23,738 nucleotides of DNA from Actinomycetota bacterium (GTDB lineage: Bacteria > Actinomycetota > Thermoleophilia > UBA2241), in assembly GCA_003132645.1 (NCBI GenBank), contig PKYM01000332.1, forward strand, positions 1 through 23,738. The letters run 5' to 3'. Numbering within the stretch: position 1 is the stretch's first letter; every line of letters begins with the position of its first letter. Below, piece after piece: positions 16,380-23,472 of the stretch. A model generated the notes under the pieces. It searched no databases. It was given only the letters and a program-made list of their open reading frames with translations, and was not told the origin of the DNA. Made by a program: the position numbers and the translations under genes.

Positions 16380-16509
16380 GCTCTTCAAAGAACGTTCTGC
16401 CGCCGAGGACCTGCGTAACGATATTGTGCGTCTTCGAGCGACCTCAAACGAGCGCACTTGTTCTTCGTTGGCGAGCTGTCCCCAGTCGCGGGTCGGCCGT
16501 GAGCTTCCG

Positions 16510-17430
16510 TCACTCGGGAGCCAGCTCCGCGGGGAATCCCGGCGCGCGCAGATCGGTGCCCACGACCTCTTCGAGCAGCTTGACGACCATGGGTGACTGC
16601 GCGTTGCCGCCGTAGGTCGCCCGGGCGCGGGCGAAGATCTGCTCGGTCAGCCCGGCGAGCTCGAGCGGCACGCCGAACTCGCGCCCCATCTGGTGGGCGA
16701 AGTAGAGGTCCTTGCGGGCGAGGTCCATGGTGAAGTTGATGTTGTAGCTGCCGTTCAGGATGAGCTGGCCTTCGGTCTCGTGGACGAAACTGTTGCCGGA
16801 GCTGGCCTTGATCACGTCCCAGGCCAGTTTGAGGTCGACCCCGCCGCGCTTGGCCAGCATGAGCGCCTCGCCGTCGGCGACCAGGTGGATGAAGGCCAGC
16901 ATGTTGGTGATCACCTTGATCACCGAGGCCTGGCCGAGCTCGCCGATGTAGAAGACCTTTCCGCCCATCGCGTCGAAGACGGGCAGGTGCTGGCGAAAGA
17001 CGGCCTCGTCGCCGCCCACGAGCACCGTGATCATGCCGGCGGCCGCGCGGTGCACGCCGCCCGTCACCGGCGACTCGAGCGTGGCCACGCCCTTGCCCGC
17101 GGCGATCGCCGCGAGGCGCTGCAGCTCGTGCAGATCGTTGGTGCTCATGTCGATCCAGGTGCCGCCGGAGGCGAGTCCTTCGAGGACGCCGTGCTCGCCG
17201 GTCACGGTGGCCGCAACGACCTCCGGGGAGGGCAGGCAGGTGATGACGGTGTCCGAGCCGCGCGCCGTCTCCGCTGCGGAGTCGGCCCAGGCGGCGCCCG
17301 CGGCGAGCAGGCCGGTCGCGGCGTCTCTGTCGATGTCGAACACGGTGACCGGGAAGCCCGCCTGCAGCAGGCTGCCGGCCAGGTGCCGACCGAGGCTGCC
17401 GAGCCCGATGTAGCCGATCCTCATGGTCAT
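16510..17430 (-). CDS. NAD-binding dehydrogenase of the 3-hydroxyisobutyrate/tartronate-semialdehyde reductase family
   Basis: A 306-residue beta-hydroxyacid dehydrogenase. The Rossmann loop is GLGSLG (9-14), ending in VTVFDID; the substrate-binding motif is SPVTGG (120-125); catalytic Lys172 sits in GQASVIKVITNM. The start ATG 17430 is supported by GGAGG at 17435-17439; a second in-frame ATG lies two codons later. It is 64 bases after the non-Pyl MttB gene on the same strand, so the two are probably co-transcribed. The family oxidises 3-hydroxyisobutyrate, D-glycerate and related beta-hydroxy acids. The pairing with a demethylase of the MttB superfamily suggests it processes the demethylated product or a breakdown product, which is inference. 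Confidence 0.88.
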   Translation of the reverse strand: MTMRIGYIGLGSLGRHLAGSLLQAGFPVTVFDIDRDAATGLLAAGAAWADSAAETARGSDTVITCLPSPEVVAATVTGEHGVLEGLASGGTWIDMSTNDLHELQRLAAIAAGKGVATLESPVTGGVHRAAAGMITVLVGGDEAVFRQHLPVFDAMGGKVFYIGELGQASVIKVITNMLAFIHLVADGEALMLAKRGGVDLKLAWDVIKASSGNSFVHETEGQLILNGSYNINFTMDLARKDLYFAHQMGREFGVPLELAGLTEQIFARARATYGGNAQSPMVVKLLEEVVGTDLRAPGFPAELAPE

Positions 17431-17494
17431 GGCGCCTCCGATGTCTGGGTCCGCGCGGCCGCCGGCGTGTCTGCTCAGGCGTTGCGCCGCTGTG

Positions 17495-18946
17495 CTACTC
17501 ACGGCGCGCCCGGCGCAGGATGTCGTCGCCGACGTGGCAGATCGCCGCCAGCTCGTCGAGCTGAGCGCCGCTGAGGTAGGGCTGCCTGGCGGCGTGTGCC
17601 GCCAGGACGAGGTCGACCTGCTCGCAGGCCGTGTCGTACTCGGTGGTGCCCTCCTCGAGCCACTTCTCGTAGGAGAGGCGGTTCGAGACCGAGGGCAGGT
17701 AGTGCTCGCCGGCACGGATGCGACGTGAGGTGTCCTTGAGGCCGAGGAAGCCGCCGCCCGGGCCCACCGCGGCGATGGCTTCGCCGGCCAGCGTGGCGGC
17801 GGAGACCTCGACCGGCGCGTTCAGGCGGCGGACCATGGCCGCGATCTCGTTGTCGACCACCGATTGCGGCAGGGACATCGTGTTGTGCGAGTCGATGAGG
17901 CCCCAGCCGGTGACGATGTCGGGGTTGGCGCCGCACACCGTGGCCGCCTTCAGCGCCTTCTCGTAGCCGTTCTGAAGCCCGGCGTGCTTGGCGTCGGTGG
18001 AGAGTCCGGGGATCAACGTGGGCACGCCGAGGTAGTGCCCGACCTCGGCGGCCATCGCGCCCATCAGGGCGCTTTCCAGGCAGCCCAGCGAGAACGTGGT
18101 GCGCAGCATGTCGAGCACGCCCGAGCCGAAACAGAAGACGAGCCTCGCCCCGGGCGCCGCGATCTGCAGGGCGGTGGCGACGCCCAGGAACTCGGCGAGT
18201 CCCTGCGCGACCGTGCCCGCCGGCGTCACCGGCGAAGTGGCGCCGGCGATGGTCATCGTATAGACCTCGATGGGCACGCCGTGAGCGGCCAGCGGAAGGT
18301 GGATGTCGAGGACGGTGCCGTCGACCTGGAGCGGCGACGCCGCGGTGACGACGGTGGAGACGCGGGGGCGGCGACGAGACCGCTCGAGGTCGCCGGACAG
18401 GACCTCGCAGAGGCGCAGCACCGCGGCGCTGTCACTGGGACAGTCGACGAACGTGACGTGCTTGGAGGTCTCCGTGAGCAGCGTGAAGTACTCGGTGAGC
18501 TCGCGTTCGTCGAGGGGCACGTCGGAGGCGCTGACCTGGGTCCACATGAGGTCGAGCTCCGGCATCTCGTCGAGCAGGGCGGTGGCCTCGCGCACGTCCA
18601 GCAGAGTGCTGGCTCGACGCAGGCCCGTGCGGTGGTCGAGCGTCTTGGCCACGCAGCCGCTCGGCGCGAAGTGGAACGGCTGGTCGGCGCCCAGCACGAC
18701 ATCGTCGGCCTCGGTGAGCCCAGCCATGACGAACGAGCGCGGGCACTGGGCGATCGTCCACTCGACGAGCTCTCGCGGCAGGCGCGCGATGCCGGTGGCG
18801 TAGTCGACCGAGGCGCCGCGCGCGGCCAGCAGAAGGAGCGCCCGGGAGCCGGTGAAGCGCATCCCCACGGTCGCGAGCAGCTCCAGGGCCTGGTCGGCGA
18901 TCAGGCCCTTCTCCGCCTCGCTGAGCCACGTCGTGTTCGCCCTCAT
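17495..18946 (-). CDS. MttB-superfamily methyltransferase lacking pyrrolysine
   Basis: A 483-residue member of the trimethylamine methyltransferase superfamily (COG5598), a TIM-barrel transferring a methyl group from a quaternary amine to a corrinoid protein. TATVGMRFTG-type N terminus, SPLQVDGTVLDIHLPLAAHGVPIEVYTMTIAGATSPVTPAGTVAQGLAEFL-type barrel segments and the C-terminal EEGTTEYDTACEQVDLVL region are typical. Aligning VPTLIPGLSTDAKHAGLQNGYEKA with VAGA-Pyl-GDAKVADAQSGHEKT of the mttB gene puts Ser316 where pyrrolysine would be. Non-Pyl members are known to demethylate glycine betaine, proline betaine, carnitine or gamma-butyrobetaine. The start ATG 18946 fits the family N terminus; the ribosome site is weak. 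It ends in TAG (17495-17497). The substrate is undetermined. Confidence 0.88.
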   Translation of the reverse strand: MRANTTWLSEAEKGLIADQALELLATVGMRFTGSRALLLLAARGASVDYATGIARLPRELVEWTIAQCPRSFVMAGLTEADDVVLGADQPFHFAPSGCVAKTLDHRTGLRRASTLLDVREATALLDEMPELDLMWTQVSASDVPLDERELTEYFTLLTETSKHVTFVDCPSDSAAVLRLCEVLSGDLERSRRRPRVSTVVTAASPLQVDGTVLDIHLPLAAHGVPIEVYTMTIAGATSPVTPAGTVAQGLAEFLGVATALQIAAPGARLVFCFGSGVLDMLRTTFSLGCLESALMGAMAAEVGHYLGVPTLIPGLSTDAKHAGLQNGYEKALKAATVCGANPDIVTGWGLIDSHNTMSLPQSVVDNEIAAMVRRLNAPVEVSAATLAGEAIAAVGPGGGFLGLKDTSRRIRAGEHYLPSVSNRLSYEKWLEEGTTEYDTACEQVDLVLAAHAARQPYLSGAQLDELAAICHVGDDILRRARRE

Positions 18947-19149
18947 GGCAGCACACTTTCTGGCCTGGACCGCCCGTGCCATGTCGCAGCGAGGCGATCG
19001 AACCGCACTCTCGCCCGTCGCCGACCGCGACCGTCGCGAAAGGATCATGTCAGGTTACACGACCGGCTCCTTCGACATCCTGATCGAAGCCCACCTGCCC
19101 GACAACGAGAGCCTCCACGAGAGAATGTCGGCAAGGAGCCGCTCGGCGC

Positions 19150-19178
19150 TTGACATCCGCCGCCGGCGGATGTGTAGT
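19150..19178 (+). promoter_or_regulatory. Promoter P2 of mtbB-mttB
   Basis: TTGACA (19150-19155) and TGTAGT (19173-19178) with a 17-base spacer. TTGACATCC and GATGTG lie at exactly the same offsets as in P1 (831-859). It lies in the 296-base divergent gap 18947-19242 between the non-Pyl mttB paralogue and mtbB. I could not see an equally good promoter for the minus strand there. Confidence 0.7.
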
Positions 19179-19184
19179 GAGGCA

Positions 19185-19204
19185 TTAATTGACCGGTCGA
19201 TTAG
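19185..19204. promoter_or_regulatory. Operator O2, 20-bp near-palindrome, probable TetR site
   Basis: TTAATTGACCGGTCGATTAG: half-sites agree at 8 of 10 positions and it differs from O1 (865-884) at only two positions. It begins 6 bases after the -10 of P2, against 5 in P1, so a bound repressor would block the start of transcription in both. GACCGGTC at its centre is a perfect palindrome. Confidence 0.72.
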
Positions 19205-19242
19205 TGGGACCGACGCCGCGGGGCGGGACTGGGAGGGACAAC

Positions 19243-20649
19243 GTGGTGAACGAGGGCCGACTTCCGACCCGCATGGGCGACGGCACTTTCGCGTGGCTGA
19301 CGCGCAGCGAGATCAGAGCCGATCTCGAAAGCGGCTCCGAAGCGGCGGCCAAGAGAGCCAAGCTGCCGCCGCTCACCGCCGACGAGATCGACCACCTGCT
19401 CGACATCTATGCCTCGCCGGCGCGCTTCACGGGGGTCGATCTGGGCGACGAGGTCGTGCTGTCCTGCGACGGCACCGGGATGAAGACCCACGCCACCCGC
19501 ATCCAGGATCTGCAGACCTACGAACAGTGGATGGGCGCCGACCTGCTCGAGCTGTGCGTGGGCGACTACTCGCTCAAGGTCGTGCGCACGATCCTCGCCT
19601 ACGAGGCGCAGTACATGCACGACGCTCAGCTCGCCACGGTGGCGCCCGTGCAGTATGGGGTTATGCCCAACCTGGGCCTCTACTCCAAGCCCGACGGTCC
19701 CTGCGACAACTGGAGCGAGCTGCTCCCCCAGGGCAAGATCGATGAGGCCCGCGCCTCGCAGGAAGAGGCCATCGAGATGGCCGTCCTCGATATGGTCCAC
19801 CTCGCCGAGTCGCAGTTCGAGGCCGGCGCCGACGCCATCGACTGGGACACCACCGCAGCCTCCGGCGACCCGGAGTTCCTGGCCGCTCTGAGAGCCACCG
19901 AGATCATCCACGCCAGGTACCCTGATCTCGGCATCCAGCTGGGCATGGCCGGTGAGTTCGTCCTGGGGATGCACGGCAAGCTTACGTTCAAGGGTACGAG
20001 GCTCGCCGGCCTGTGGCCGCGCGAGCAGCTCCTGCTCGCCCAGCAGGCCGGCGCCACCATGTTCGGCCCGGTCGTCAACGTGAACACGGGCAAGAGCTGC
20101 GCCTGGAACGTGGCCCGCGCCATCTGCCTCGTGAAGCCGTGCACGGAGGTCGCCGAGATCCCCGTGCACATGAACGCCGGCATGGGTGTCGGCGCGGTGC
20201 CGATGTTCGTGCATCCGCCGGGCGACGCCGTCTGCCGGGCGGCCAAGGCGTTCGTCGACCTGCTACGCCTCGATGGCTTGTAGGTAGGCTCGGGCGACCC
20301 TCACGGGATGCACAACGCTCACGCGCAGGCAGCGGGCATGGGCGGTATGCGAGCAGCCGGAGACCTGGTGGCTCGAATGCAGATGACCCGCAGCATGCGC
20401 CTAAAGGAAGCCAAGGAGTACGTCGCCGGCAAGCTCGGCGTGACGCCGTTCGACCTGAGCGACCCCGTCGTGATGACGGATGCGCGCAACGAGTTCGGCT
20501 TCGGCCGCATCCACAGCTACGCCATCAGTCAGCCGGCACAGGCCAACATGATCGAGGCGAAGTTCAACATCGCCCGCGTACTCGATATTCCCGTGAACTG
20601 CGTGGAGCGCTTCAAGGAGCGCACTGCCATGACCGGAGGTGAGCTGTGA
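19243..20649 (+). CDS. mtbB: Dimethylamine:corrinoid methyltransferase with in-frame UAG (pyrrolysine)
   Basis: A 468-residue enzyme if the TAG at 20281-20283 is read as pyrrolysine (residue 347). It would demethylate dimethylamine and pass the methyl group to a corrinoid protein (MtbC). The family is recognised from MGDGTFAWLTRSEI near the start, APVQYGVMPNLGLYSKPDGP, DWDTTAASGDPEFL, GMAGEFVLGMHG, TRLAGLWPREQ and NAGMGVGAVPM. The frame after the TAG reads VGSGDPHGM and then GMGGMRAAGDLVARM with KEAKEYVAGKL, which is the genuine C-terminal part of MtbB; the methanogen protein has Pyl followed by VGVGDP at the same place and a nearly identical length (467). The start GTG 19243 follows GGAGG at 19232-19236. 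A true TGA stop overlaps the mttB start as GTGA. Uncorrected, this gene is called as two ORFs. Confidence 0.95.
20281..20283 (+). other. UAG codon predicted to encode pyrrolysine in mtbB
   Basis: TAG lies between Leu-Asp-Gly-Leu and Val-Gly-Ser-Gly-Asp-Pro, in one continuous frame, at the position of the active-site pyrrolysine of characterised MtbB. Conserved MtbB sequence continues for 122 codons after it, which rules out a real end of the gene. Confidence 0.95.
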
Positions 20650-22115
20650 TACGAAATCCGCGGGCCGGCTCGCGCAAGAGCGGCGGCTTTCGACTCGAGG
20701 TGTTCACCGACGACGAGCTGCGCGAGATCCACCTCGCGACGCTCGAAGTGCTCTCTCGAACCGGTGTCTTCGTCGAAGACGCGGAGGCCCTGCAGATCTT
20801 CGAGGACGGTGGCGCCGACGTCGACCGCGAGCGTCGCGTGGTGTGCCTGCCGGCGCACGTGGTCGAGGGCGCCATCCGCTCCGCGCCTGCCAAGGTCGTG
20901 CTCTGCGGCCGCACGCCCGATCACGACGTCGTGCTCGAAGACGGCCGCGTGGGCTTCACCAACTTCGGCGAGGGTATCCAGGTGGTCGACCCCTACACGG
21001 GCGAGCTGCACGAGTCGCGCAAGGCCGACGTGGCCGACTGCACGCGGTTGATCGACGCCCTGCCCGAGATCGACGTCGTCGAACGCCCGCTCGGCGCCCA
21101 CGACGCGCCCGTCGACACGGCCGCGCTGCACAACGCCGAGGCGATCTTCTCGAACACGACCAAACACGCCACCATCGGTCCGCTCACGGGGTTCTGCGCG
21201 CGCAAGATGATCGACATGGCGGCCGCCATCGTCGGCGGTCACGACAAGCTGCGCAAGCGGCCGCTCCTCTCGTTTATCACCTGCCCGGTGAGCCCGCTCA
21301 AGCTGGTCGCCGACGCCTGCCACATCATCATCGAGGGCGCGCGCGCCGGTATCCCCGTGAACGTCCTGTCGATGGCGATGGCGGGGGCTTCCGCGCCGGT
21401 CAGCCTCGCCGGCACCCTCGTGACGCACAACGCCGAGGTCCTGGCGGGGATCACGCTCGCCCAGCTCACTGTCAGCGGCGCGCCGGTGATCTACGGCAGC
21501 TCCACGACCGCCATGGACCTGCGCTTCGCGAGCGCCTCGGTGGGCAGCCCCGAGTGCGGCATGATCGGGGCGGGCGTCGCCTGCCTCGCGCGCTTCTACC
21601 TGCTGCCGAGCTGGGTCGCCGGTGCGTAGGGCGACGCCAAAGTGGCGGACGCCCAATCCGGTCACGAAAAGACCATCACCAGCCTCTTGCCGGCGTTGGC
21701 AGGGGCCAACCTGATCTACGGGCTGGGGATGTTGGAGTCGGGCGTCACCATCGATTACGCACAGCTCGTCATGGACGCGGAGTTCGCGCGCATGGTCAAG
21801 TTCTGCCTGCCCGGCATCCCGGTGACCGACCAGACGCTTTCCGTGGACGTGATCGCCGAGGTGGGGCCGTTCAGCGACTTTCTCTCGCACGACGACACCT
21901 ATCGGGGCATGCGCGAACAGTCGCGATCGCAGCTGATCGACCGGCGGGTCCGGGAGGACTGGGCCGCCGCCGGCTCGACCACCGTCTACGAGCGCGCCCT
22001 CGCCGAGGCGCGCCGCATCCTCGAGACGCACGAGCCGCAGCCGCTGCCCGACGCGGTGGCGGCGGAGCTCAAGGCCATCATCCGCGCGGCCGAAGAGGAG
22101 CTCGGGGCCGGGTGA
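20646..22115 (+). CDS. mttB: Trimethylamine:corrinoid methyltransferase with in-frame UAG (pyrrolysine)
   Basis: A 489-residue enzyme when the TAG at 21627-21629 is read as pyrrolysine (residue 328; about 334 in Methanosarcina). It transfers a methyl from trimethylamine to the corrinoid protein MttC. The family is shown by FTDDELREIHLATLEVLSRTGVFV, VGFTNFGEGIQVVDPYTGEL, ATIGPLTGFCARKMIDM, FITCPVSPLKLVADA, ASAPVSLAGTLVTHNAEVLAG and GSPECGMIGAG. Up to the TAG the frame reads LLPSWVAGA, after it GDAKVADAQSGHEKT and ALAGANLIYGLGMLESGVTIDYAQLV, the normal MttB C-terminal part. The GTG start overlaps the mtbB stop (GTGA), so the two are one transcription unit. A hairpin follows the TAG directly. 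Confidence 0.95.
21627..21629 (+). other. UAG codon predicted to encode pyrrolysine in mttB
   Basis: TAG sits in the frame Val-Ala-Gly-Ala-UAG-Gly-Asp-Ala-Lys, the Pyl site of MttB proteins. 161 conserved sense codons follow before a TGA. Confidence 0.95.
21630..21653 (+). other. Hairpin directly after the mttB UAG
   Basis: GGCG (21630-21633) pairs with CGCC (21650-21653), and inside it CGCC (21635-21638) pairs with GGCG (21644-21647) around an AAAGT loop; only A and GA are unpaired between the stems. It begins at the base after the UAG, where a pyrrolysine-insertion (PYLIS-like) element would be expected. GC-rich coding DNA makes chance hairpins common, so function is uncertain. Confidence 0.4.
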
Positions 22116-22149
22116 GGGCCTGTGACGAGCAAAGTCCGAGCGCCCGGGG

Positions 22150-22155
22150 TAGACT
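22150..22155 (+). promoter_or_regulatory. Possible -10 element for a near-leaderless transcript
   Basis: TAGACT in the context GGGGTAGACTG ends 9 bases before the ATG at 22165, which would give an almost leaderless mRNA, common in some GC-rich bacteria. No matching -35 is seen, and the gene may simply be co-transcribed with mttB. Confidence 0.25.
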
Positions 22156-22164
22156 GGGGTCGCC

Positions 22165-23433
22165 ATGAGTACCCGTGCCGAGATGCGCGAGCGACTGCTC
22201 ATCCAGGCCGCCGACGTCGCGGCCGTCAACGCGTTCCTGGCGAGCCCCGACAACCCCCTCGTCAACTCACTGTTCGAGGTCGTCGACAAGTACGGCGGCG
22301 TCGAGCAGATCAACCGCGCGGCCGACGAAGCCGGCCGCCTCGAGACCCGGCTCGAGCGCCTGCGCGAGGAACACTCGCCCTACCTGGCCGACGTCGAGTG
22401 GCTCGCGGCGCAGCGCGACGCCGGTGCCTTCGTCACGCTGCCCGAGTATCGGCGCACCGTGCTCGGCGCCGCCGCCGACACTACGGTCGCAGACGAAGAG
22501 AGCGCCGTCACCCTCGAGATCTCCGCGCTGCAGTTCTTCCCCTGGCTGATCGCCGAAGCCCGCCAGGCGATCGAGAAGCGCGAGCTCATGCCCGGCCGCT
22601 TCATCCGCGAGCGCAACATGGCCGAGCAGTCGAAGCCCGGCGGCGACCTGCTCGCGGTCTGCGCCGCCATGCAGGTCATCGGGGCGACCCACGTCGAGAG
22701 CCTCGACACGCGCGGCATCGACGGCGCCAACCTCATGGTCGGCCTCGAGACCATCACCGGCTACTTCGGCGGCATCGGCGAGCCCAACGAGCACGTCCTC
22801 AGATACGTCGACGAGTACCTCCACTACCTCACCGAGTACGGCGTCCGCGAGGTGCTCAACTTCAACATCGGCACGATCCTCGCGGCTTTCGTGCTGCGCA
22901 AGCTCGGGGTGCGCAACGAGTTCAAGATCTCGGTCTTCATGGGCGTCGACAACCCCTGGTCGGTCCTCTGGCTGCTGATCGGGGCGCGCCTGGTGGGCGG
23001 CTCCGGAGGCGCCACCAGCCTGAGCGGCATCAACTTCTCGAACTCAGCCGACTCCGACACCCTGCGCGCCGCTTCGGCGGCGCGCGAGGCCCTGGGCCTG
23101 CGCGAGACGGTGCGCTTCGAACACCACGTCACCGAAGCCTACAAGTCGATCGTGCGTCAGCCCTACGAGCGTCGCGCCGAGGTCGTCGAGATCGCCGCCG
23201 AGGTGCCCAACATCTCCGCCGAGCACGAAGGCGGCGACCCCGCGGTCGAGGCCGGCCGCAAGCATCGCAGCGACATCCTCGACTACTTCATCTCGCAGAA
23301 CGTGATCGAAGCGGCCGGCGCCATGGAGGCCCTGGAGCGCAACTACTTGGATAAGCACGCCGCCTTGAACCACACCGCCGCCGACCTCATCCGGGCCGGC
23401 ATCGGCGTCAAGGCGGCGAGCCTGCTGCACTAA
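22165..23433 (+). CDS. Conserved-looking protein of unknown function downstream of mttB
   Basis: A 422-residue soluble protein I do not recognise. No signal peptide, clear membrane helix, cysteine cluster, Walker motif or B12-binding DxHxxG motif is visible. An N-terminal helical region (1-80) with charged heptads (AADEAGRLETRLERLREEHS) is followed by an alpha/beta-looking middle: GATHVESLDTRGIDGANLMVGLETITGYFGG, VLNFNIGTILAAFVLRKLG, FKISVFMGVDNPWSVLWLLIGARLVGGSGGATSL, SGINFSNSADSDTL. The glycine-rich loops and alternating pattern would suit a TIM-barrel-like enzyme. Position 49 bases after mttB on the same strand suggests a role in methylamine use, possibly a further methyl transfer or substrate-handling step, but that is context only. 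It is the only gene here ending in TAA. Confidence 0.75.
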   Translation: MSTRAEMRERLLIQAADVAAVNAFLASPDNPLVNSLFEVVDKYGGVEQINRAADEAGRLETRLERLREEHSPYLADVEWLAAQRDAGAFVTLPEYRRTVLGAAADTTVADEESAVTLEISALQFFPWLIAEARQAIEKRELMPGRFIRERNMAEQSKPGGDLLAVCAAMQVIGATHVESLDTRGIDGANLMVGLETITGYFGGIGEPNEHVLRYVDEYLHYLTEYGVREVLNFNIGTILAAFVLRKLGVRNEFKISVFMGVDNPWSVLWLLIGARLVGGSGGATSLSGINFSNSADSDTLRAASAAREALGLRETVRFEHHVTEAYKSIVRQPYERRAEVVEIAAEVPNISAEHEGGDPAVEAGRKHRSDILDYFISQNVIEAAGAMEALERNYLDKHAALNHTAADLIRAGIGVKAASLLH

Positions 23434-23472
23434 CGGCCGGCGCGCCCGGGTTCGGGGCGGGTTCGGGAGACG

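Noticed and set aside
20284..20340. PYLIS-like hairpin after the mtbB UAG
   Set aside because: Only a 3-bp GGG/CCC stem could be found; nothing comparable to the mttB structure.
20308..20649. Separate small gene after the mtbB TAG
   Set aside because: It is the C-terminal part of MtbB in the same frame; its first Met is internal and has no ribosome site.
21642..22115. Separate gene after the mttB TAG
   Set aside because: It is the conserved C-terminal part of MttB, in frame with the upstream part.
19243..22115. mtbB and mttB as pseudogenes with nonsense mutations
   Set aside because: Both interruptions are TAG, both at the known pyrrolysine position, and no other damage is seen.
20529..22313. 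594-residue open frame on the minus strand across mttB
   Set aside because: Shadow of mtbB/mttB codon structure; low-complexity Arg/Gly/Asp-rich translation and no ribosome site.
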